Below are positions 53,053 to 64,000 of a stretch of 64,000 bases of DNA, in pieces (positions within the stretch are counted from its first letter, which is position 1; each line of letters opens with the position of its first letter). The DNA is from Symbiodinium natans (taxonomy: Eukaryota > Sar > Dinophyceae > Suessiales > Symbiodiniaceae). The stretch is taken from assembly GCA_905221605.1 (NCBI GenBank), contig CAJNDS010000373.1, forward strand, positions 1 to 64,000, read 5' to 3'. The translations under genes and the position numbers were made by a program. The notes below the pieces were generated by a model. It was not told the DNA's origin and did no database searches. It worked only from the letters and a program-made list of their open reading frames with translations.

Positions 53053-53262
53053 TTACATGTCTTGTGACCATTGCTAAAATAAACCATGCTCTATGTCCTA
53101 TGACAGAAGTTCTATGCTCTATGATCTATGTTCGATGTGATATGCCATATGTTACATGTTTTGTGACCATTGAGAAATGTTGCATGTTGTATACGAAATG
53201 CTACATACATACATGTGTGTGTGAGAACCTGTATGTCATACGTCATATGTCATATGCCATAC
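53053..53262. repeat. Degenerate ATG-rich minisatellite
   Basis: Words such as TTCTATG, CATATGT and CTATGTC recur. GTTACATGTCTTGTGACCAT at about 53052 is repeated with one change at about 53151 (period 99 bp). Confidence 0.75.
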
Positions 53263-53478
53263 GTTTATGAAGCATATGTTTGACATGTTACAAGTATGTG
53301 TTCATGTATGTATGTATATATATATATACAGTTGTTTCCGAAAGCACCGCGTAAGTTGTACAGGTTGCGTTTGGTCAATAATTTCATTTTGTTGCATACA
53401 TATCATATTCTTATATCATAATGCGCTTAACTTCTTTTGTAACGTGACGGTTAATGTTGCACTGCTTTTAATAAGTAG

Positions 53479-53496
53479 CCCCCCCCCCCCCCCCCA
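53479..53496. repeat. C run
   Basis: Eighteen consecutive C residues. Confidence 0.95.
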
Positions 53497-53589
53497 ACAA
53501 ATTTGGACCCTCTACATACGCTTGGGGAGTGGGGGGCGGGGGAACCGCCCTCAGGGCCTCAAACCTTTAGGACCTTAAGGCCTGAAGCT

Positions 53590-53970
53590 TTCCAGCCTTG
53601 AAGATTCCTGGAGCCCAAGGGCCTCAGGGCCTCAAGCCCTACTGCGTAATAAACACAAACCCTCAACAAAAAACAAGCATCCGGAAGAAAACCGTGTATT
53701 ATAGAGGGTGACTAGACAAACTTACTAAAAAACAGTCCGGCCGGCCCGTGGGCTACCCATCACAAAATGTGTTTGGGGCCTCGTTTCGTAATGAAATTCC
53801 ATAAGGCTTTACATGCAGGATTCTCCGGGCTCTGGCTCTTCAAGATTCCTGGAGCCCTACAGAAGCCCTTAACCCTAAACACAACCATTAAAGAAAACAA
53901 CCGTCCGGAAAAAACGGCTTGTGATAATCGTGGGTCACTCCAACAAATTCGGTTCGCAGAATAAATTTTC
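53590..53970. repeat. Diverged direct duplication
   Basis: AAGATTCCTGGAGCCC occurs at about 53600 and 53841. Each is followed by AACCCT(C/A)AACA..., then (C/G)(A/T)CCGGAA(G/A)AAA, a GTGACT/GTCACTC word and CAAA. The spacing is about 240 bp; identity is moderate. A similar relation links CTCGTCTGACGGGCTTG (about 54105) and CTCGTCTGATGGGTTTG (about 54386). Confidence 0.55.
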
Positions 53971-54399
53971 GAAACTTGTGATTATAGACAGTCAGGGCAA
54001 CTTTAAAGCAATTTTCTTGAGGTCGTGGTGATCTTTCAAGCGTCGCATGGCGCAGAAAGCAGGGGCGGGGCAATCCCTCCCCACCTCAACCGCAAACACA
54101 TTGCTCGTCTGACGGGCTTGAAGATTTAAATTTGTCACATGTGTACTGAAATGATTCCTTGAAATCATGACGTGGGGGTATGACAGGTTTAACAAGGGCC
54201 AATATATTTATGCATGTATGTACGTATGTATACAATGTGTTCCTCTTGAAGACGCAATGTTCTTCAAAGCAAGCTTTCGCGACTGAGGCCGCAAACAAAC
54301 AAATGTCGGATGATAGAGTTGGAAAAGATTCATATTGCAGCTTAAAAGCAACCCCCGCCCCCCTCCCTCTTCACAGACACAATGCTCGTCTGATGGGTT

Positions 54400-56154
54400 T
54401 GGAAAACAAGTGTTCTGAAGCATTTCCTCTGGATGGGAGCTTGAAAACGCAAGAGGATTTAAGACATCTGATAAGTGCCCCTATTCGCGCAGATCTCATA
54501 GGTGATAAGAGCTTGGGGCAACCCCCCCAAGCATGGTGGGAACAAACTAACATATCTAACAAACCCGTGTTAGCCCACACACAGACATAGTGAGCTCAGA
54601 AGGCATCGGCACAGTGCTGCGTTTTGTTCCTTGCTTTTGCAGTGTAAGATGCCATACATACGAGAGGGGTGCAGGAGGGCAGGGGCTAAGACTAAGAATT
54701 AGCATGGTCTTCCAAAACGCCACAGCCACGCCAAGAATACAAATGGTCTCCAACTGCGGAAGGCTTTCGCATCAACTTCGAACAAGCCAACACGGCAGGT
54801 CACTGTAAAGTTCGGGCAACATTCTGAAAATCAGGTCTCAAGCAGTATGCCATTTGACAGAACGCCATACACACACATGAGGCCGTGCCTCACGATGCCA
54901 ACGTCGCTCTTCCAACGACTCCAACTTTTGGGCTTAGGCAGACAGCCCCTCTGCAAGGGCGATAGGATCACTGCATCAATCAAACGGCTACCCTCTTAGG
55001 AACAAGGAAGTTTCACACACAGACGCGCGCACACACACACACACACACCTGCAGTCGAGAGTCCTTCACGATTCCCAAAAACACTAACAGACAAAACTCT
55101 ACACACTTCTGCATAGACCCTAGCATTGAGGTGTCTCCAACTGGTGGGCTTCCTCCAGCTGTTCCAGCGCCAAACACTCCTTCGTGCCGCCGATCCGGAG
55201 ATGCCTCAAGCGCGAGAACACAAGTAGCATCGTAGGTCGCAGTCAGCCTCATGATTAAAGTGTTTCATCAGGTCAATCAATATGAAAGTTGTGTACAACA
55301 TTGTACAACATTGTACAACACATGGAATCTGCGGCTCTCCAGGCTGCACAAAACACCTCCAAGGCTCCAAAGTCCACAAGCACTTACTTAACCCCTGAGG
55401 CCTGAGACCTCCAACTCCTCGCCCCGAACCTTACATCCCAAAGGCCTGCTGGCAGGATCGGATTCGCTCCAAGATTGGCTGTTGTAGTTGGTCGGGCACG
55501 TCTTGGCCTGGAGGAGCGTGACCTCATTCTCCTGCAACTTGGGTCAAGTTCTGCCTGTCAAAGCCATTTCTGTTGTAAAAGCCTGCACAGAAGTTGGGTG
55601 ATGGAATAGCAGGACGCGGTGGTTTGGCACTGGCTGAACATTTCGTCAAACTACGCCCCAAGCCACAAAACCCAAAACTTGTTTTTGCAACTTGGGCCCT
55701 CAGTCCAGCTTCCCCTGACAGACCATGACGGCTGCCCGAAGGCAGAGCTCGTTGTGCACGCTGAAGGATGTGAGGCCTCAGCGGGGCACAAGCGTTTTGG
55801 ATGTTCAGAAGCTTTGTATGTTCAGACAGAGAGACTAGGCTGCACAGATTGCAGGAACAAATCTTGTAGCAGACGACATGCTATGTGCCCTTCCTTCGTT
55901 GGTCCATCTTCTAAACTCACACATCCTACACCCTTAGCCCTCATCGCCTAAAAGCCCTGAAGTGCGATGCTGCAGCCTTTGAAGATTTGACTGGGCGGCG
56001 GATGGCATGAGCTTCCACAGGCTCGGAGAAATAGGCTCTGACCTGTTGCCAGCGCAGTCGCGCCAGAAAGGCTGCGCAATGCTTGGTTCATGTGCCTCGC
56101 CTACATTGAACACACACACACTCACACCGTGTCGTCGTTGCATCGGCATATATC
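54400..56154. other. Unique DNA, no recognised gene
   Basis: Contains a (CA)n tract at about 55026-55048 and three copies of ATTGTACAACA at 55295-55322. On the minus strand at about 55225-55115 a short frame reads LRHLRIGGTKECLALEQL, then EEAHQLETPQC and a stop. It is exon-like but unsupported. Confidence 0.35.
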
Positions 56155-56280
56155 GGTGCCCTCCTACTCCTCTTCCTCCTCCTCATCATCAACATCATCA
56201 CCGTCTTCATCACCATCATCATTGTCAATGTCATCATCGTCATCGTCAATATCATCTTCATCATGTTATCCTCCTCATCC
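56155..56280. repeat. (TCATCA)n-type trinucleotide repeat
   Basis: Imperfect TCATCA/CATCATCG repeat preceded by CTCCTCCTC. It translates to S/H runs on the plus strand, an artefact. Confidence 0.9.
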
Positions 56281-58438
56281 TCACCACATCACCCTGATTA
56301 GTCACCCTGACTGTCGTCATTGCCCCTGACACTTTCACATCGTTGCTGATGCTGTCACCCATCTGCTTGGTCCATCCTCCCGAGCTCTAAGAGGATGCAC
56401 ATGCACATAGCTTTTTGGTACCTGAGCATAGCCAGTGTCGCATGTGCGCCGACATATTTGTAATTGCCATAGCAACATACAAGCATCCATCAGTGCAGGC
56501 GTGCTGTGCTTCCCTATACCTACTTACCTAAGCTTACTTGCTTGCTTATGTACGTACTTTCTAGCTGACTTATCTGCTTACACTCATGCACGAGTGCAAA
56601 CAGAACTAAAAGTTGTATGCTTTGCTACACGGCGCTCTGCGGCAGAATGCAACGCAGCATAAAGTGAGGCAGCATGCGTCAAGCTACATTGAATACTTGC
56701 TTGACGTCGCGCTGCATAACCTAGCGTTACATTGCAAGTATATGCCGTCACATCGTGCTACGATGCGTTTCGTACTACAGCTGGCTATGTTTATTGGCAC
56801 ACTAGAAGTACTAGTGTATTTGCCATGAGTTGTTACTTACAGGCGACAATGAGAAATAACTGGCAGCGTAGTACTAGTGGGTGCATTGCGGCGTTGCAAC
56901 GCCTGCCAAATACAGAAAACAAAGCATGTAGTTTTGAAGCGAACGGCCTAGCTACCAGCACGTAGGAGAAGAAAAAACACAGCATAAGTGGGGAGAACCA
57001 GTGCTATGCACTATAGCACGGCACGGTAAAATGCGCCAAGCTGTGACACAGCACAGCGTACTGTAACCAGACAACATTTCACAACACAACTACAACACAT
57101 CAACTCACACAGCAGCACCGAATCACATAACATAAGATAACCCAACGAAACACGCCGCAGCAAATCATGCGGGGATACCCCGGACCGAATTGCTAAAAGA
57201 CGTATGGGCATAAGTTGCAATATGTTGCAACTAGGATCCTACAGGATTCACAGAAGAAACACCGCTCTCCCCTCAGTAAGTACCCCCTAGCGAAGGACAT
57301 GGAGGAATTGCAACCTTGCATAACACACACACAAAAAAACACGAACGAAACCGTCATCATCGTTTGGCTTGTACATTGGCTCAGCTTTAGCTTTGCCAAT
57401 TAAAAAACTAGCAATGCGCAGTGCCGCACAACCTAGCATGCAGCAGCATGCTAATGTCACACTGTACCAGACACTACCTCTAGACCAAACCAGTCAAACC
57501 ACCTCCGATGCGCCCAAAATACCTCCCAGCATTATTTTGGCATATTTTGCCTCTCAGGGCTTAGCCCAGCCCCAAATTTCAATTGCGTCGAGGCGCATGC
57601 TCCTCTGTCTTTTGGGCCAGGCCGGTAAATCGTGCCGGGATGGTCTGCCAAACGCCTGGTTCAAAAGTGCAGGTCAGGGTTGTAGCTAGCTAGCTGTCCA
57701 CTACGCAACACTGCACGTCCTTGTAGGTAGCTGAGCTGTGCCCTCATGTGAGGAAGAATTTTAGCCTCATGTCTCCCCAAGTGATAGCGATGAAGTCTAA
57801 AGCTTAAGCTACTAAATACCCGCGAAGCTCCAAATCGCTTCTCGGGTGTACGCCCTCTAAACTTTCGAAGCTCGTAAAGAAGGACTTACGCAAGAGTTTC
57901 CGAGGACCTGAGTGCCTCAAAGACACCAGGTTGGTAAGTTCGTAGCCGCGCCCGCATTTACATCATGGTGTCTCTACCGTGGTAGTTAAATCAAGTGCAA
58001 GGAGCGACGAGAAGAACACAACACAATGAATGAACAAACCGAGCCGCACGTCTTTTCTGCGGTTTTTCTGCGGAACAAAATGCGTCTGTGTATTCCTTCG
58101 GTCAACCTGTGCACCAACATCTCTTCGCGACACGGTAGCGTCGATAGCGTCGATAGCATCGATGACATCGAACGAACGTGAACGGAATGTGAGCGACACG
58201 TCAATGAACGATTGGGCTGCGACTATTTGAGGTCCGGCGGTAATCAAGTAAGTCATTCATTCGTCTGAGTCCGGACAGCAACTATCTCAAACCGGAGTTC
58301 CCACCATTTTTGTGAGTGTGCGGCGTAATTAACGAAACTTCCTGAAGAACTATCTCTAGGGCTTAAAGAATGCACCATGAAGCTGGCACTTAGGGTCCAG
58401 AAGATATCCATGTATCTGTTGCGCGCGGAGCGTTCTCA
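56281..58438. other. Unique DNA, no recognised gene
   Basis: Nothing recognised. A short (GCGTCGATA)n-like repeat lies at 58137-58165 and CTTGCTTG/TTACTT words at about 56515-56560. Confidence 0.4.
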
Positions 58439-58558
58439 GTGGGGGAGGGGGTGGGGGTGGGGGGAGGGCGGGGTGGGGGGGAGGGGGGGGGTGGGGGGGA
58501 GGGGAGGGGGGGTGGAGGGGGTGGGGAGGGGGGGAGGGGGTGGGGGGGGGAGTGGGCC
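58439..58558. repeat. G-rich tract (GGGGT/GGGGA)n
   Basis: About 115 bp that is almost only G with scattered T and A on the plus strand, many runs of four or more G. Strong G-quadruplex potential. Confidence 0.95.
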
Positions 58559-60654
58559 AGGGGCGCGTATCACAACTGCCAAAATGCAGCTAGACGTCTC
58601 CACGCTGGGCGAAGTTGCAAGAGTAGGCATGCATAAGATCCTAACATGAATGCGACTCCTATGCAACACCACGAAGATTAGTGAAATGCTGGTTGTAATG
58701 TCGCCGAATCTCATCATGCTTTACGAAATGTTGGGCATTGGTACGAGCTTGAGGCTGCTTCTTAGGTCTTATGGGTTTTGCTGTTCTCGTTGTTTTTTTG
58801 CTCGTTTCTTGTGTCCATGGTTTTCCTGGATTTTCCTGGTGTTTTTGAGGCAATGAAGACACAAAGTTAGGATTTGAATCTTCGCAGGCTCCGAGATTCG
58901 ACAGAAGATCCCTACATGTGAGGCTGCATCTTAGCTCTTATGTGTTTTTGCTTGTTATTTCTAGCTTTTTCTTTGGTTAATTTGGCCAATCGACAAGATA
59001 AGGGCCTAGCCCTCAACTCCCAAATATAAACCCCAAACTAAGCTGGCTGCAATTTCGCCCTGTTTTGACAGCTAGGATATAAAGTCTCCCATCTGAGGGT
59101 TGTCTTTAGTTGCAAAATGGGGCGGGGGGGGGGGGGGGGGGGGTGCCCGCGGCCCGCCGGGGCAAAACCACAACCAGACCGTGGCCTAGCATGTCTCAAC
59201 TGCAAGCGGAAGCAATCCTCACAACTTGAGATTTAGATTTAGATGTCAATTTTCTAAAAGCTGCAAAAAAAGGTTATTAGATTCGGCTCCATGAGTGAGT
59301 GGCCTTGTGCTCAGGACTCAAGGGCAAATCATGCCCAGGCCTTTGGCCGATGCCTTGTACTGGACTTTGAAAGAGTGGACCTGACGAGAATGGCAAGGTT
59401 ACATACGATTACATTAGATTGCGCACTCATTACCATACCGTTAAGGTAGGTAAATAAGCACATGCTCTTGCATGGGCAAGGGCTTCTCATGTGGCAGGCA
59501 AAACCAGATCGATGTTGCAGGCCAGAACCCTGCACGGCCGGAACCCGAAGATGCTGCCAGTGAAGTTCAATCAAAGCTTGGAGGGCTATACATACTGGTA
59601 GTGGTTGAACGGCCAAGAAGTGGTTAAGCTGCCAAATCCAATGCCTTTCGCCGCCTTATTTACCTGACTGGTAGCTACCAGTACCTGAATATCTGACTGA
59701 TAAGTGGCCCTCAATCGGATGCAAAGTTATTCTTACCTGCATTTCGAGGCAGCGAGGCGGGGAACTTCTCCGTTTGTTGAATGTGAGCCCACTGCGTTTA
59801 GGTTTCGGTTCACGGGATTGGGGCTGGATTGGGGTTAGGGCTTCGTGATGCTTCGTGACACTTCGGGATTTGTCGCACTTGCTTTCGAGGGGCCCAATTG
59901 TCACTGTCATGTTCCCCTTGGATGATCACGCCTATGACCTTCTCCACAGCCTCGCATCCGGAGCGTCAGCCCTGTTACAACATACATAACGTACTACAGC
60001 ACCAAAGCATGCGGAGTATGCGGAGTTTTCGGCAGTGTCTGACCACACGTTTGGGTGCTCGCAGCACCTTCAAGTCGATCTCAAGATATTCTTTGCGGGT
60101 TGTCCTTAGACAGCTTTGGACAGCAGCTCTGGTTTTGCTCCAACTGCCAGGCAATAGCGTCCAACATGCACAATTGATCCCTCATAAGAGCGACTTTAGG
60201 GCTTCGTATGCTTCGTGCCCACCATTCCAACTCCCTTTTCTTGTTGCCGCCCGCGTGCTAAGACCTACCAGCTCCACTCTCCTCACCACATGTAGACGGC
60301 GCAGACAGTCCAACAAAACCTTTATTGTTCCACCTGGCAATGCGTTTAGGGCTGAGGTTTTCTCAGCGCTTTTCGCCTCTACTACAGTTACCCGAGACCT
60401 GCCACAAGTCGGCTGCTACAGTCACCTAGCCTCTGTAAGAGGAATCCCACTTTGGAACTGTTTGGAGAAGTTCAAGGGCTCAGGTCTTTTGGGCGTAGAA
60501 TTCAGAGCCTTAAAGGTCAAGGGACAAAGCAGCTCAAGCTGAGCCACGTCTGGGCGCACCAGCCAGATGGAGAGTCCAGTTGCGAGTCTTTTCTTGGGCC
60601 TGGGCCGAAACATCAATCCTGCGTCTTGATGCTTGCATGCAAAACTGTTCACAG
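58559..60654. other. Unique DNA with a G run, no recognised gene
   Basis: A run of about 20 G lies at 59124-59143. The plus-strand frame at 59898-60542 (214 codons) is stop-free but its composition is not convincing and it has no recognisable domain. Not called. Confidence 0.4.
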
Positions 60655-60750
60655 AAAACCTCGCTCTCGCTTCCTTTCCCTTCCCTCCCTTCCCTTCCCT
60701 TTCCCTTCCCCTCTTTCCTTCCATTTTTCCTTCACGCTTCCCTCCTAATC
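60655..60750. repeat. (CTTCC)n pyrimidine tract
   Basis: Tandem CTTCC/CTTTCC repeats, strand-asymmetric (almost no purines on the plus strand). Confidence 0.9.
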
Positions 60751-61021
60751 TTCCCTCTTCCCTCCTTCAAGGCACATGTTGGTTAGGCTGAACAAAGCTC
60801 AAAGCTGGGACACGGCCACAGCAGGCTCTCTGTTTGTTTGAGTGTGTGTCCTGTGTGTGTGTGTGTGCGCATGCCTTGTGCGATCGTGTCCGCCGGCGGT
60901 CTGCACAACACTGTCCGAACTGTGCAAAGTGGGGCTCAAACTTTGGAGGGAAGAGGCCAGGTGCTTTCTGGAATAAAACTGGACCGGACGCAGGACGCCT
61001 GATATTAAGGTTACCCTGCAG

Positions 61022-61047
61022 CCCCCCCCCCCCCCCCCCCCCCCCCC
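61022..61047. repeat. C run
   Basis: About 26 consecutive C residues. Confidence 0.95.
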
Positions 61048-63077
61048 TCGCAACCCTCAACTACCCAAACCTGCAGAATGAAATCCATCCCGCTGGCACA
61101 GAACTAAGCCGAAAGAGCCCCAGCACGTAATCCGAGCAAGTAGCCGCGAGTGGCTGCGTCGAGTTGCTTCTTGATTACTTTGCGAATCTTCATCTTGAAT
61201 CCTCAGATGCAACTGTGTTGCTGTGGCTCCTACGGCATGTCAACGATTGCCATGTCCCCTCCCTCACATATTCAATCCATCTGCCCAAGATTAGTTAAGG
61301 ATTGAAGCATAGATATGAGCCTGAAAGCGGAAAGCTCTAAACTGCCGACAGAGCTCTCTTTCTCGAAGAGCTCCAGCTTCTGCCGTCCCACCAACTCGGG
61401 TTTCGCAGGACTACGCGGCCTCGGTGCAAAACGAAGCTGCATGTCTCTGTATGGGCAACAAAAGTCAGTGTAATGAGTGTAAGAGACCTTACACATGCTG
61501 TTGCACATTTTGTTTCAGCACAAGTGCTCAGTTTCTTGGAACTGTGCCTGTCAACAGGTCTGACAGGAGCACAAGCAGCAGCTTCAGCAGCTACACTGTC
61601 ACACAACCAACGCCGCATGCGAGCGCGAGCAGAACAACGACAAATTTGAGAAATGGCGAGGTTTCAATGAGTTTTCAATGCACCTCCCACTTGACAACAC
61701 CTTGCATCGACTTCAAGTTGATGTCCAGGAAAAAAAGGCTCACTCAGGTGCCCTTGCAACATATCATGGAACCACAATTGCACCTGTCCAGGCAGTCTTA
61801 CCAGGCTGCAGCTGTCCTCTGCAGCACCCACCATCAGTTTCTTCATCAAGTACCTGAAACGAACGGACGGGGATCTCCTGAACACTGAGCCTGGCCTCAC
61901 GCCCTAGCCTCACGCCTTCAATCAAAAACTGACATGGAGGGGGATTCGTTTGATATTCTTGGGGGGGGGGGGGGGTGGAGGGGGGGAGGGATGGTATCAG
62001 TAAGTGTTCCAAGTCTGGGGGATTCTGAAGGCATGGCTCCCTTTGGCAACTGAAATGACAACTCTCGAAACACTGAACAGCTGAACCGAAAGGATGATGT
62101 GATTCCAATGGTATCTCTCTGCACCACCACCTCTACTAGGCGGCTACTCGTGGTCGGCCGCATGAGCTAGATGAACATCTTCATTTCAGCAAGACTTTGT
62201 TCCTGTTCGTACGCTGAAATAAGCAAGTTGTACTTTGCGCATTTCAGTAGGCTCCGAAGTAGGCTGTGCTTCTGGTTGAAAACAGTCCTCCAGTGAGGCG
62301 GCTGTGTGCCAACCCGGAAACAAAGGCGCGACGTTTGCACAGCGACATGGGGATGGGATGCCACTGTGCCTGTTCACTGGTGCATGATACATTTGCATCG
62401 CAAAGCTACGCCTCGCCGACCAGCCATGGATGTTGCCTACTCATTCAGTTTATCACCCGGACTGACTGAGGGTTGCGAAACGAAGGTGACGTTTTCGACG
62501 CCCAAGGGTGCCGTGCTTTCTGTTGACGCCGCTGACGCTGTGGTATCTTACGGACGCCTGGCGCCGATTTCGTTGATGCCATGCATACGCTGGATTTCTC
62601 TGTCCCGCAATCATGCAGCCAGGAAAGGTTCAGCGGTTTCATCCGGCAATCCTCATCGTCGCATCTCCCGGCGGAAAGTCGCATTTTCAAGTCTTCAGGC
62701 GGAAAATGCCAGGAGCTTAGCTTTGTAGGGCTTCCTAAGCCCGTGCGGACACCTCAGCGTTTTACGGTGTTGCCTTCATTCTCGGGATAAGACAAGATGT
62801 GAATGACCTGACGCTTCGCATAGCTATGGGCTTTAAAACCATCTACTTGCGCAAGACCATTTTCGCAGCGTGCTTAGAGATGATTGGAGATGATTTGCAC
62901 TGCCTCGCCTTTCTCTGCACGATTCTACATACTGTCTCGACAAGTCCAAAAACAAAGCAACAAATCAGTTAGAGCGGCGCCAAAAGACCAGCAAAAACAC
63001 TGCTTGTGAGAGATGTGTGGAAACAAACAGACACAGAGCCTATGGCGCTGACCGTGGGATACATGTGTAAAAAGTAT

Positions 63078-63086
63078 ACACACGCG

Positions 63087-63117
<31 letters not shown>

Positions 63118-63120
63118 GTA
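63078..63120. repeat. (CA)n(TA)n microsatellite
   Basis: CACACACACA followed by TATATATATA. Confidence 0.95.
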
Positions 63121-64000
63121 TAGATACATACGTATTTTCTAGTGTTAACATTTGTATTCATATTAATATTAGCACAAATGTGGACATTCATATTGTGTAT
63201 GTATTTCTATATATATATACACTATGACCTGAAGTTTTGGTTTGTTCTTGTCAGTTGCAAACAAGGGGGGAATTTAGAAGTGAGCCCTGAATTTGCGGGC
63301 AGCGACTGGTCAATCACGTGTTGGGCCCTTGGGGCCTGGATTCTACACCCTCGGCTGTCCCTCCCTGGTTCATACCTCTAGGACCTGAGTACTAGCCTAG
63401 TGTTTGAGTTTAGAGAATATCCCATCTGACTTGAAGACGTAAGCTGCCTAGAAGTCAGGATCTGGGCCAAAGCACGTGGAAGCATCTTCCATTTGCTTCC
63501 TCAGCGCCACTCAGCGGATACAGAAGGTCTTGTGGGAAGCACCCTGCTTGTGTGAAATTCAACCCCAATGTCTCAGAAGCCTGTCAAGCGAAGCACATCC
63601 TCTCCTAAAGTCGGTGGCGATCAGCAATGCGCAGCTCAAGGAACGATACAAAAAGAGACGAGTTGCCACACAAAAGAAAGAAGTCCAATTTCTGCATGTG
63701 CAAAAATAAAACATTCTGCATTCGAGCCACACCTCGGACCCCTCCATCTCCAAAAAGCCCTACAAATCAACACTCATTAAGTGCAGGTGCTCGGTCAGGA
63801 CATAGTTCCATGTCATCACCTCCATGACCTGGGCACAATCTGCCTAGCAAGACACTCTGTCCGAGCATATCAGCATATCTCAACATAAAGAGGAATTGGG
63901 CCCAGTACCCTTCCGCCAGGTGACTGCCCAGTTCGACACCTGATCCGCCACGAAGCCACTGTTGATCACGATGCTCTGATCTGTGAAGCCTGACATTGCC

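Larger units (their letters stand above)
60751..64000. other. Unique DNA to window end, no recognised gene
   Basis: C run at 61022-61047 and G-rich run at 61961-61987. At 61424-61888 (+) a 154-codon frame and at 61764-62108 (-) a segment EGVRLGREARLSVQEIPVRS overlap; neither is recognised. No terminal feature at the right edge. Confidence 0.35.

Overview
The window looks like nuclear DNA of a large-genome eukaryotic alga, most probably a dinoflagellate of the Symbiodinium group. This is an inference. It rests on (a) a Ty1/copia retrotransposon whose Gag, integrase and reverse transcriptase resemble dinoflagellate copia proteins as I remember them, (b) TTTAGGG/CCCTAAA (plant- and dinoflagellate-type) telomere-like words in a satellite and scattered elsewhere, (c) very low gene density, and (d) dense micro- and minisatellites. 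Another alga or a plant relative cannot be excluded from sequence alone. No rRNA, tRNA, CRISPR array or prokaryotic operon was seen.

Layout. 1-1020 is a C/A-rich minisatellite. 1049-15340 is mostly unique DNA with a few short coding-like segments (minus strand near 3.9-4.8 and 6.6-6.9 kb; one exon-sized plus-strand piece at 10.83 kb). 15.3-16.9 kb holds three copies of a small hairpin repeat. 19.68-20.21 kb is a decayed coding sequence with five in-frame stops. 23.2-24.2 kb is a cluster of different GC-rich tandem arrays, one packed with CACGTG palindromes. 26.6-28.8 and 35.8-37.6 kb are two halves of one telomere-like satellite (unit about 372 bp) split by a 6,963-bp copia retrotransposon on the minus strand (28815-35777). 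37.89-39.33 kb is an extremely A/T-rich array with internal inverted repeats. 39.3-64 kb is mostly unique or locally duplicated DNA with simple repeats, long G or C runs and several candidate minus-strand exons (44.9-45.45, 46.1-47.3, 50.05-50.30, 52.0-52.45 kb).

The retrotransposon is the one feature with firm functional content. Read on the minus strand it runs: 5' LTR (109 bp), primer-binding site resembling the initiator-Met type, Gag, zinc knuckle, aspartic protease, a methyltransferase-like domain, GAG-pre-integrase, integrase (D-60-D-35-E), reverse transcriptase (HVDD), RNase H, an extra downstream ORF of unknown function, a polypurine tract that can fold into a hairpin, and the 3' LTR. 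The two LTRs are identical, and removing the element with one copy of a 4-bp target duplication (GCCC) regenerates the satellite sequence exactly, so the insertion is recent. The reading frame is nevertheless broken at three places: two +1 shifts, each lying exactly on a stop codon, and one in-frame TAA at the RT/RNase H junction where conserved residues appear to be missing.

Outside the element, gene calls are weak. They are reported as candidate exons because the residue composition or paired GT/AG splice signals look right, but none could be tied to a known family.
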